DNA of 64,000 nt from Aquatica leii (taxonomy: Eukaryota > Arthropoda > Insecta > Coleoptera > Lampyridae), in assembly GCA_035610365.1 (NCBI GenBank), contig CM069432.1, positions 279,967,482-280,031,481 on the forward strand, read 5' to 3'. Position numbers and translations under genes: made by a program. The number at the start of each line of letters is the position of its first letter. Position 1 is the stretch's first letter. The notes under the pieces were generated by a model. It was not told the DNA's origin. It made no database searches and saw only the letters and a program-made list of their open reading frames with translations. Below, in pieces: positions 11,126 through 21,700 of the stretch.

Positions 11126-11402
11126 TAATGGTAAACATGTGGTGGGTACCAAAATTCGCTACAAACAATTAGGCACAGAATCAAATTAAACCCCAATAAA
11201 GAAAAAATTTACACCACTTACACCAATTCAGTCTTACAAATGTAGCTGTATATTCGTGAAACGATCTAGCGTGAAGGTTGCACCGGGCGTAAAAGTACAG
11301 GGTTCGTCAGATGGTCTTATAGGTAGTGAAGTTCAATATGCTGTCTAAAATTTGACAATTTCGACGAAAGAGTAGGGAATTCTAAGGACAAATTTCATAC
11401 TT
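11126..11402 (-). repeat. LTR-end/PBS-like repeat copy 2
   Basis: This is the partner of 6301-6566. The copy stops sharply near 11402, next to a gypsy RT fragment, which suggests insertion into or beside an older element. Confidence 0.65.
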
Positions 11403-11419
11403 GAAGAGAAATTTTTATA

Positions 11420-11600
11420 CTCGCTTAACACAGCAATTTAGCTCCTCCTAGTTTGTCTGGAATTCTTTAGACAGATGAGATCTGATACGCGTCTTTAAGT
11501 GTCAACTCGTTGACTTTTCGAAAGTCAATGCATAAACGATATTTTTCTGTTGGTTTTTGCACTAAGACTACTAGGACATAAAGGGGGATTTCTGAAAATA
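11420..11600 (-). pseudogene. Ty3/gypsy reverse transcriptase fragment
   Basis: The minus-strand translation contains YRLCIDFRKVNELTLKDAY, the diagnostic Ty3/gypsy RT block, followed after a stop by RIPDKLGGAK. Only the finger region survives; palm motifs with the catalytic aspartates are absent because the sequence passes into the 11126-11402 repeat. It is a clear relic. Confidence 0.8.
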
Positions 11601-12244
11601 ACGTACGCAGACAAAGCAACCAGAGAGTGGCTAGTCGCCACGTGAAATATTAAGAAACCACTGGGAGAAGATAGGGAAATAGAGATTATTTATCTCAAAG
11701 ACCTTCCTGCACTCAAAAAAGGATATCACTTGGGTCCTGGGAACAGCACTGAAACCGTCCACTCAACTGAAAAGTATTACCGCTAAACCAGCTCCTAAAG
11801 AACTGCAATACGTCCTGTTTATAGACCAGGGGTCCTGGGAGAAAGTGGAAGCGTCAACCAACCAATTGCACCTTGGATTTTCCAGGATCACTCTCCGAGA
11901 AAGTCGTTCAAATAAATATACATCACTGTAGAGCAGCCTTAGCAACCCTCAGTGTTTATATCGTGACACACGGTATTGACATTGCCTTTTTTCAGGAGCT
12001 TCATGGATCCACAAACGATTAAGAGGAGGACAATAAAGGGTTTGTTACGTGGAGGTAGACGAAGTAAAGAATATACCCGCTAAAAGTCAAAGAGTGGGGG
12101 GGGGTTAAGTTGTAGAAGAATATTTTAGATGAGGCGCCGTTATTAAGCCATTAGCGAATTACTCACAGAAAATAAATGTCTGATATGCATCAAGATAATT
12201 AAGCAATTTTGATAAACCTACAAATAAAGCACGCCACTGTGACG
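11601..12244. other. Unassigned stretch, probably gypsy-derived
   Basis: A 60-codon minus-strand frame (11763-11945) reads NWLVDASTFS and GAGLAVILFS but cannot be placed in a domain with confidence. A G9 run lies near 12097. No gene is supported. Confidence 0.35.
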
Positions 12245-13069
12245 CAGAGTCAGCAGGTAGTTAACATGCACAAAGTAGTTAGTTTACCAATCTAACTACC
12301 TTTTGTTGACGATAGTTGTATTCTATATATTCAAGCCACTTTAATTCAATAAATGTAACTGTAGGTTGAATAAATTACTTTTTCGTGAAATCGTATTTAA
12401 AAAAGTGTGTAGTTAGTTACCTTATTTTAACTACAAAATAATAGTTAAACTACTTTGTTAATAGCTTAACTACTTTGACTAGTAATTAGGGAGTTGAGTT
12501 TTGATTATTGTGCGAAGCGTACATAAAATTTCCTAGTGGCGATAAAACGATTTTACAGTGACTTTTGAACAGATAATTAAAAAACAAAACCGATAAAATT
12601 AACTAACAATTGATAAAACATTTTTAACGTTATAATAAACAAACTGGTAGTGTAAGTGTTTATAAAAATTATAATAATAACAGCATTTTTACGGTTAAAT
12701 TGTAAACACGAACTCGGAAAATCATTTGACCCCTGACCACACATGCAAATAAATACAAATAGATAAAATATAATTGAATGCAATCTGGAATTTATATGGT
12801 ACAATGGATTAATATACAGAAACAAATCCAAATAATAATTATAAATAATTAGCAGTAAGTACACATAAATACGCCCTTTTCGTGAACTGATGAACAACGC
12901 AAATAGACTTAGATCAAATAGCGTTACATCAATAAAAGACTACCTTAAGAGGGAAAAGAGAAAACCGTAACGGAGGATTATCTATGTAGCAAATCCATAA
13001 ACGAAACTGCACTAAACAACACAAAAAAACCCTTAGAGAAACATAAGAGAAGGAGATTTAAACAACACA

Positions 13070-13760
13070 ATGATGGAAGATCTAAAATTAATGATTCAAA
13101 CGTTACATCAAGCTGATGTACATAAAGGATTTCAAGATGTAATAATAGTGAAAATTAAAAAAACTTAGTGAAGACATATAGAAAAAGAGAACAGCAATGG
13201 AGAGAAGAAAAATTAGAACTTTCTACACAAAAGTTAAATCTATTAGAAATTAAACTGCAAAAACAAGATGCAATCATCGAAAACTAGAAAATCAAACTAG
13301 AAACACAAGAAAAACAAAAAAATCCATAATATAATAATAAAAGGATTACAGCTACCTAACAATAATCTGGAAATCTAACATTGAAACATTTTTGAATCAG
13401 GAATTAAATACCGAAGTGAAATGGGTAACAGAAGCATTCCAAAGTGAGGGAAAAAATCTGTAGATTCAATGGTAATCGTAGCAAAACTAAAAAGTAGAAC
13501 TCCAAAAACAGTTAATAGCTAATGACAAATAAAAATAAATTGTAAAGGGAAAGTCAGTGTACATAGAAAACGATTTAACAAAAGCCGAATTGGAAAATTC
13601 AAAGTATTCTCAAAGACAGCATGCAAACGAAGAAACTAAAAGTGTAGAAAAGCTTAAAATAGCTTATCAAAAACTATACGTCGATAACGAATTATATATA
13701 TGGAATAAAAAAAACAAAACAATTAATAAAACAAATCAACTTTACAGCTACAAAAACTAG
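13070..13760 (+). pseudogene. LINE ORF1 relic
   Basis: A start at 13070-13073 gives MMEDLKLMIQTLHQAD, then a Q/E/K-rich heptad region (ELSTQKLNLLEIKLQKQDAI), as in trimeric ORF1 proteins. Further on come EVKWVTEAFQSEGK, SMVIVAKLKS and the fragment VYIENDLTKAELENSKYSQR (13557 on), resembling the RNA-binding part of such proteins. There are multiple stops. The role in live elements is nucleic-acid chaperone and RNP formation. Confidence 0.65.
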
Positions 13761-14109
13761 CAAACTATATTACTGCACTCCTAGTATAACATATTTGAAA
13801 CATCAGCGGCTTTAGACAACATCTTTTAACTTTGATCAAGAAAACTGAAATTAAAATCTAACTCAAAGTAATATTAGCTTTGTTTAAGTGAAACTTGGTG
13901 CATTAATAATATAACTAATTTACTAAACGCACTTTAAACCAATACAATATAGTATGTAGTAATGCAACGAAAAACAAATTCCAGGGCAGGGCTTAGTGGT
14001 GGGGTTGGTAGTGTTAATTAAAAACAATATCGCATCAAAGACAAATTGAAATATCTACTTGGGGGATAAATTGTAGAAGTTTTTTAATCAATCATGTAAG
14101 TTATATTTT

Positions 14110-14460
14110 AATTTTTGTTTATTTGTAGAAAACCAGCTTTGAAATAACGATGAATGTGTTAAAACGCTGCATGAATCGCTCTTAACTATTGTCGATGGTA
14201 TATCCAAGCTTCGCCTGGAAAAGTAATCGTGGTTGGTGACTTTAATGCTCAGTATGAGGGACAAAATCTAAATCAAATTGATCTAAATATTTTTTCAACT
14301 CCGCATGTATATGAAACGCGATGCATTCTCTGCATAGACCGCATGTAACGATAGAGGAAAAAAAGTTGGACAAATATGATGAATTGATTGAATGTACGTA
14401 TTAAACGGCCGCACAAATGTGGTGATTTACCTGGAAACTTTATATTCTTAAATAACAATT
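14110..14460 (+). pseudogene. LINE endonuclease (EEP) fragment
   Basis: The segment reads TLHESLLTIVDGISKL and KVIVVGDFNAQ (near 14215-14250), the GDFNA motif of exonuclease-endonuclease-phosphatase domains, followed by a distal FIFLNNNF-like block. The upstream catalytic glutamate region is missing or unrecognisable. Confidence 0.7.
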
Positions 14461-15229
14461 TCCTGTAGAACTACAATAGATTTGGTTTAGCTAATTTAGA
14501 ATTTATTGAATCTGTATCCTCAACTTGAAATTCTCCCTACACTAACTCACTCGTGCTAATCAATTCCAGTACGGTGTACTTTGGGTGAACAAACAAATAA
14601 TCGCCACAAATCAGAAGAATACTAAAACTAAGAAAAACAAGCATTACTTAATCAAGTTTAATTATAAGGTAGAAATACTAATCAAATTGTACCAACATCA
14701 CTTAAATTACACAAAAAAATGTATACTGACAACAGCTAACGATATTAACAGCATAAATAACAATTTAATGCAAACAATTAAAGAAGCTGCATGCTGATCC
14801 GGAATGTGCAAAGTAACACTAATAAAACAACCAACGTGACCAAAAACAAAACCCGTGGTTTAATGGAAAAGAATGCTATGCATCTAAAACAACAAATCAA
14901 AATTAATCTTGAAAACATATCGTGGAAAAATAAAAGTGAAAATACATCTAACTATGTATATTAACACCAAAAATAACTCACCTTCAAACTTATAAAAACA
15001 TAAAAATACTTACTACAAAGAATTAACAAAAATATTATTACTAACACAAAAACAACATAGAATTTTGGAAAACCGTAAAATCTTCTTAAACTGAAATTTA
15101 ATAATGTTGGATGAAATAAATGCTAACATATGGGAAAACTTTTACCAAGAAATTTATTCCACCAAAACTTCCAGTTACGCAACCATTTTTAGATTGTCAA
15201 CATCCGTATTTAGACAACAAAATATCTGA

Positions 15230-16110
15230 TTGAAGAGTTGGCAATTTTGCATTGCTACTTCCAAAACAACAAAGCTCCAGGTTTAGATGGGATAAGATAA
15301 CGAATTTTACAAATATTTAACACCACAATGGGAACATTTATTTACTCCAACATGTTTAATAAATATATTAACTAAAGAAAAACACCTACAGCATGGCTTC
15401 AGCAGTACAGCTTTTTCTACATACACAAAAAGGAGACAAACTAAACCTCCATAACTACTGAGGCATCTAACTTATAAACTTCCATCTGTAAAATTTTTAC
15501 GCAAATTATCTACAAAAGATTACAAAACTTGTGTAATTATGAATAATATACTAGGAAGAAAAATCAAATGGGATTTCTGAAAATAGAGGCACTTTAGACA
15601 ATATTTTTTCCTTGACAACAACGCTACAAATACATACTCCTACACAAATAAAAAGAAGAAATATATATGCTTATATTTATAGATTTTAATAGAGCTTTGA
15701 TTGGTATAAACCATAAAAACTGTGGGAAAAAACTATATAACTCTGTAGGAATATCTTCAAAACTAATTAGAATTTTACAAAGCTTCTCTATATGCAGAGA
15801 AGCTAAACTAAAAATAAAACAAACTGGGAGGGAAACCAATTTTTACTCGACATAACAAAAGGAGTACTACAAGGTGACATTCTAAGTCCACTGCTATTTA
15901 GTCTTTACATCAACGACTTAGACAAGTATCTGAGAGAGCAGAAAACTTTGAGGACTAAATATAGATGGAAGACAAGACATTTTAACATTAGGTTATGCAG
16001 ATGGAGTATTGTGTTATTTGGAGAATCACCTATTGACGTTAATAGGAAAACTTAAACTATTTAGAATTTTATTGTGAAGAAAACTTACTGATCGTGGAAC
16101 TGCGATAAAA
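15230..16110 (+). pseudogene. LINE reverse transcriptase relic
   Basis: Motifs in order: NNKAPGLDGI (about 15265), HKKGDKLNLHNY (about 15425), LIFIDFNRALIGINHK (15667 on, where the usual AFD is RAL), GISSKLIRILQSF, ITKGVLQGDILSPLLFSLYI (about 15855) and LGYADGVLCYL (about 15988), in which the usual ADD is ADG, so a catalytic aspartate is lost. Frames shift at least twice. Clearly dead. Confidence 0.85.
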
Positions 16111-16299
16111 CTAAAATATTAATTATGTCATAAAGGTTGACGAGACCATCTCTAACTTTTTAAATACAAAAACAGAGAAATAGAAATTGTCAACAACTTT
16201 CGCTACCTTTGGAATAACATTCTCATCATCTGAAAATTTAACCTTGCAGCACAAAACAGTTTTAAAAAAAAATCAGCAGAGTAGCCACTCAAACAGTTA

Positions 16300-16900
16300 A
16301 GACAATATTACAAAAAAGCAAATCAAAATGTGGTTGGGATGAAAAAATCAGTTTACTAAACTCTACTATAAACGCTAGCCACTTTATATGCCTTCTGGAA
16401 ATCTGGGGCAACAAGACAAGTCGAGACTGTGGAAAGATGCCAAATTACAATATTTAAAATATATTCTCCAATGTTCAAAAACAACACCAAATCATATGCT
16501 TCTGTTTAGAGACAGGAAATCCAACTACATAGCAACAAAAATATGGAATGGAACGAGCAAACTGGTGGATAAAGATCTTAAACATGGAAAACACCTGGCT
16601 TCCTAAACAATAACTGGTATGACATGGGATTAGTAGTATTTAGAGCACTACTCCAAATAATAACATCCACTTTAATTGGGGCAAACAATACAAATCAAAA
16701 CTTTTCTTGGAGAACTAGGATTCGAGCAACATATGGATACAACAGACTCTAGGGATAAGAACACTGCAAATTTAATTATAGACAAGTTTACTGGAAAACT
16801 GATGCAACTTAGAGATTTAGAGAATAATAAAATGTCTAAATACAACACTGCTTACAAACAATTAAAGACTAATTTTTAACACAGAAAGTTATTTAAAGAC
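16300..16900 (+). pseudogene. LINE ORF2 C-terminal region relic
   Basis: Two open pieces (16388-16606 and 16676-16879) carry KLQYLKYILQCSKTTPNHML, the usual post-RT pattern in which the protein ends around a QxxxLRxILG...TPN block, and further diverged sequence. No CCHC cluster is visible. Confidence 0.55.
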
Positions 16901-17398
16901 AAACTTACATTTTAGCAAAATTTAGAACAATAGCCCATAATTCTGATCTAGCCAGTAAAAAACATATGTCTCTTTTATTACAATAAACATTAAATACTAA
17001 GTATCAATGCAGTAAGAAAACTGTACAATCTGCAATAAATAAAGAACGGGAAGATCTTTAACCACTCCTTCCTTGTCACCTGTCCATAATTTATGAACCA
17101 CTCTAGACGTCAATATTTAAGAAACTATATCCCGACCATTCTGACAAACAGAATCTTGAACTCTCAACTTGTTTCTCACAGACTTAAACGTAGAAAAAAT
17201 TAATAATTTAGTATTTTTATATTGCCAAAATGTGCGTTAAAAATGCGGAAAGTTTCTTTATGAACGGATTAAAATGCTGACTAATAATCTATTTCAGTTT
17301 CTGAATCTAAACTTCTATGTTATTCTGGATACTATGTTAATTTATATTTAGAATTATCTCCTAACCTCTTGTAAAAGGATAATTTTCCTGTATACACA

Positions 17399-17447
17399 AA
17401 TACATTATTACATTATTATTATTATTACTATTATTACTAGCACTAAA
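17399..17447 (+). repeat. ATT-type simple repeat, LINE 3' tail
   Basis: The tract of ATTATT units with ACT interruptions follows the LINE relic and matches the 3' simple-repeat tails of several LINE clades. Confidence 0.6.
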
Positions 17448-17696
17448 CTACTTTATTAGCGGCTTCAATCTAAATTGTTACAATATGCCTACAATTATTT
17501 AGCTTCCATTGCAGTTTCTTGCAGATTAAAACGTGTCCTTCAAGTGATGAACGGTAACGCAGAAGTAAACATATGGATGTAGACTTTCAAAAAATGCTTT
17601 ATAAAATGCAGCAAACCTGATTTGTTTCTGAAATGTTAAATGCCACTGATCTGGTAAACGTAAACAAAGCATTACTTCCAACAAAAATGAAAGTTT

Positions 17697-17972
17697 TTGA
17701 TTTTGAATATTGAACCTGGTTTGTCTAAAAGTTACACATTTCTTTCTGATACTGAGAAATTGAACATGCTCACAAAAACCAGAAGAATAGAATTAGAATT
17801 GTTAAAACACCTGGAAGATAAACAGAATTCATATATTTTAATGTCAGATGATTATAAGATTATTGGAAAATGTCTATTAGGTATAAAGTACAATTTTAAC
17901 CTTCCACTAGCCGCTGTTCGAGCCGATTATTTTCGTTTTTCATTCATAAATTCGCTCAAAAGAAATGCTTGA
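17697..17972 (+). pseudogene. hAT transposase C-terminal relic
   Basis: The open frame of 91 codons ends in IKYNFNLPLAAVRADYFRFS and then INSLKRNA, matching the hAT dimerisation signature (KYN, LP, AAVER, FS, KRN) with ER changed to RAD. Preceding sequence is uninformative. The position just inside the right hAT terminus fits an element read on the plus strand. Upstream transposase is not recognised. Confidence 0.55.
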
Positions 17973-18627
17973 ATGCTTTTTCAATAGGCTACTTTTATAG
18001 AAAAAGGAAATAAATAGCTTGAATACTACACGAATATTAGTTTACTTACTTTTAAGTTCTGTTCTCTTTAAAGGTTTATTTTATTAATTTTTTTGAGAAA
18101 TTTGTAATAAAAATAGATATACATATGAGTAGTAGAATAATAGTACTTACGTTAAAATTGTTTTACTGTTTTCGTGTGATTTACTTTGTCTTCTTTAATG
18201 TGTACAATAATTCAGTGTATATAGGTAGCTTTATAATTCATATGACTGAAAGTGTAAAGTAACACATAAATTGTCTCAGAAACTACATTTTCTACAAGTA
18301 GTTGGAAAAATAACTTAGTGATTTTAGAATACAACTGTTGAGTATTTAGTAACCCAACTACTTTTCGATTTATGGTAGTTAGTAGTTAGTAATCTCTACA
18401 CCACTTTTAAAAAGTAGTAACCTTTAGTTAGTAGTTAACTACTTTACAAAGTAACTTGCCCAGCTCTGATCTGTACGGGTTAAAAATTCAAGAAGGTGAT
18501 TATTCAACACTCATACTTCAACCTGATTTTAAAGAAATAAAAAATGAAGTAAGGTTATATTAAATTTTAGTAAAGGCCTTCTAAATTAAATTGCACTGTA
18601 GTTATGGCAATACAAAAACTAACTCGA
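17973..18627. other. hAT right subterminal region and flank
   Basis: TAGTTA/TAACTAC motifs fill 18290-18450. Beyond the terminus, 18471-18546 reads open (LYGLKIQEGDYSTLILQPDF...) and runs into GTAAGG, an exon-like edge that I cannot confirm. Confidence 0.4.
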
Positions 18628-18727
18628 NNNNNNNNNNNNNNNNNNNNNNNNNNNNNNNNNNNNNNNNNNNNNNNNNNNNNNNNNNNNNNNNNNNNNNNNN
18701 NNNNNNNNNNNNNNNNNNNNNNNNNNN
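18628..18727. other. Assembly gap of 100 N
   Basis: Exactly 100 undetermined bases, the usual placeholder for a gap of unknown size. It separates unique sequence from full-quality satellite, so the left edge of the array is hidden in it. Confidence 0.99.
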
Positions 18728-21700
18728 GTTAAAATACTGATCAGTATTTTATAGTTAATTTTTGGTTGTGGGAGTATGACATTTTTGATTTATTTTGCAA
18801 AGTTCTCATCTGTTTTATTTTATTGTTTTAAATGGAGTTGCATGCGTTAGGGGATAAACAATTGGTTGATCAAAAGTAAAAAAAAAATTATTAAGATGGA
18901 CTTGGGGTATAAAATATCTGATTATTATACTTTTGATCATCTTGTAATATGGACATTGTTGTTAAAGTTCTGATCAGTATTTTAAAGTTAATTTTTGGTT
19001 GTGGGAGTATGACATTTTTGATTTATTTTGCAAAGTTTTCATCTGTTTTATTTTATTGTTTTAAATGGAGTTGCATGCGTTAGGGGATAAACAATTGGTT
19101 GATCAAAAGTAAAAAAAAATTATTAAGATGGACTTGGGGTATAAAATATCTAATTATTATACTTTTGATCATCTTGTAATATGGACATTGTTGTTAAAAT
19201 TCTGATCAGTATTTTAAAGTTAATTTTTGGTTGTGGGAGTATGACATTTTTGATTTATTTTGCAAAGTTTTCATCTGTTTTATTTTATTGTTTTAAATGG
19301 AGTTGCATGCGTTAGGGGATAAACAATTGGTTGATCAAAAGTAAAAAAATTATTAAGATGGACTTGGGGTATAAAATATTTAATTATTATACTTTTGATC
19401 ATCTTGTAATATGGACATTGTTGTTAAAATTCTGATCAGTATTTTAAAGTTAATTTTTGGTTGTGGGAGTATGACATTTTTGATTTATTTTGCAAAGTTT
19501 TCATCTGTTTTATTTTCTTGTTTTAAATGGAGTTGCATGCGTTAGGGGATAAACAATTGGTTGATCAAAAGTAAAAAAAAAATTATTAAGATGGACTTGT
19601 GGTATAAAATATCTAATTATTATACTTTTGATCATCTTGTAATATGGACATTGTTGTTAAAATTCTGATCAGTATTTTAAAGTTAATTTTTGGTTGTGGG
19701 AGTATGATATTTTTGATTTATTTTGCAAAGTTTTCATCTGTTTTATTTTATTGTTTTTAAATGGAGTTGCATGCGTTAGGGATAAACAATTGGTTGATCA
19801 AAAGTAAAAATTATTATTAAAGATGGACTTGGGGTATAAAATATCTAATTATTATACTTTTGATCATCTTGTAATATGGACATTGTTGTTAAAATTCTGA
19901 TCAGTATTTTAAAAGTTAATTTTTGGTTGTGGGAGTATGACATTTTTGATTTATTTTGCAAAGTTTTGATCTGTTTTATTTTATTGTTTTAAATGGAGTT
20001 GCATGCGGTAGGGGAGAAACAATTGGTTGATCAAAAGTAAAAAAATTATTAAGATGGACTTGGGGTATAAAATATCTAATTATTATACTTTTGATCATCT
20101 TGTAATATGGACATTGTTGTTAAAATTCTGATCAGTATTTTAAAGTTAATTTTTGGTTGTGGGAGTATGACATTTTTGATTTATTTTGCAAAGTTTTCAT
20201 CTGTTTTATTTTATTGTTTTAAATGGAGTTGCATGCGTTAGGGGATAAACAATTGTTTGATCAAAAATTAAAAAAATTATTATTAAGGTGGACTTGGGGA
20301 ATAAAATATTTAATTATTATACTTTTGATCATCTTGTAATATAGACATTGTTGTTAAAATTCTGATCAGTCTTTTATAGTTAATTTTTGGTTGTGGGAGT
20401 ATGACATTTTTAATTTATTTTGCAAAGTTTCATGTGTTTTATTTTATTGTTTTAAATGGAGTTGCATGCGTTAGGGGATAAACAAATGCTTGATCAAAAA
20501 TAAAAAAATTATTATTAAGGTGGACTTGGGGCTTAAAGTATTTAATTATTATACTTTTGATCATCTTGTAATATGGACATTGTTGTTAAAATACTGATCA
20601 GAATTTTATAGTTAATTTGTGGTTGTGGGAGTATAACATTTGTGCTTTATTTTCCAAAGTTTTCATGTGTTTTATTTTATTGTTTTAAATGAAGTTGCAT
20701 GCGTTAGGAGATAAACAAATGCTTGATCAAAATAAAAAAATATTATTAAGATGGACTTGGGGTATAAAGTATTTAATTACTATACTTTTGATCATCTTGT
20801 AATATGGACATTGTTGTTAAAATTCTGATCAGTATTTTAAAGTTAATTTTTGGTTGTGGGAGTATGACATTTTTGATTTATTTTGCAAAGTTTTCATCTG
20901 TTTTATTTTATTGTTTTAAATGGAGTTGCATGCGTTAGGGGATAAACAAATGCTTGATCAAAAATAAAAATTATTATTAAGGTGGACTTGGGGAATAAAA
21001 TATTTAATTATTATACTTTTGATCATCTTGTAATATGGACATTGTTGTTAAAATTCTGATCAGTATTTTAAAGTTAATTTTTGGTTGTGGGAGTATGACA
21101 TTTTTGATTTATTTTGCAAAGTTTTCATCTGTTTTATTTTATTGTTTTAAATGGAGTTGCATGCGTTAGGGGATAAACAATTGGTTGATCAAAAATTAAA
21201 AAAATTATTATTAAGATGGACTTGGGGTATAAAATATCTAATTATTATACTTTTGATCATCTTGTAATATGGACATTGTTGTTAAAATTCTGATCAGTAT
21301 TTTAAAGTTAATTTTTGGTTGTGGGAGTATGACATTTTTGATTTATTTTGCAAAGTTTTCATCTGTTTTATTTTATTGTTTTAAATGGAGTTGCATGCGT
21401 TGGGGATAAACAATTGGTTGATCAAAAATTAAAAAAATTATTATTAAGGTGGACTTGGGGAATAAAGTATTTAATTATTATACTTTTGATCAGCTTGTAA
21501 TATAGACATTGTTGTTAAAATTCTGATCAGTATTTTATAGTTAAGTTATGGTTGTGGGAGTATGACATTTTTGATTTATTTTGCAAAGTTTCATGTGTTT
21601 TATTTTATCGTTTTAAATGGAGTTGCATGCGTTAGGGGATAAACAAATGCTTGATCAAAAATAAAAAAATTATTATTAAGGTGGACTTGGGGCCTAAAGT

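Larger units (their letters stand above)
13070..17450 (+). mobile_element. Decayed non-LTR retrotransposon (LINE), inserted in the hAT
   Basis: The order on the plus strand is: ORF1-like coiled coil and RNA-binding segment (13070-13760), endonuclease fragment (14110-14460), reverse transcriptase (15230-16110), C-terminal region (16300-16900) and a 3' ATT-type simple repeat (17399-17447). All frames are riddled with stops. The endonuclease-before-RT order and the short 3' repeat suit a Jockey/CR1/I-like clade, but I cannot pick one. No target duplication was identified. Confidence 0.8.
12245..18468 (+). mobile_element. Decayed hAT transposon remains, carrying a LINE
   Basis: The right end, read inward on the minus strand, is CAGAGCTGGGCAAGTTACTT, a common hAT terminus, followed by repeated GTAGTTA/TAACTAC sub-terminal motifs. 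The left end CAGAGTCAGCAGGTAGTTAAC at 12245 is a diverged match with the same TAACTAC-rich neighbourhood (12260-12480). A transposase C-terminal relic lies at 17870-17970. The 8-bp flanks (CTGTGACG left, ATCTGTAC right) are only partly alike, so the target duplication is not proven. Confidence 0.6.

Noticed and set aside
11763-11945. Gypsy RNase H or protease piece (NWLVDASTFS)
   Set aside because: RNase H would be on the wrong side of the RT fragment for the minus strand, and the protease signature DTG/DSG is absent.
12577-12897. 106-codon minus-strand frame
   Set aside because: It is an AT-driven F/I/Y-rich translation within hAT sub-terminal DNA with no domain or conserved start.
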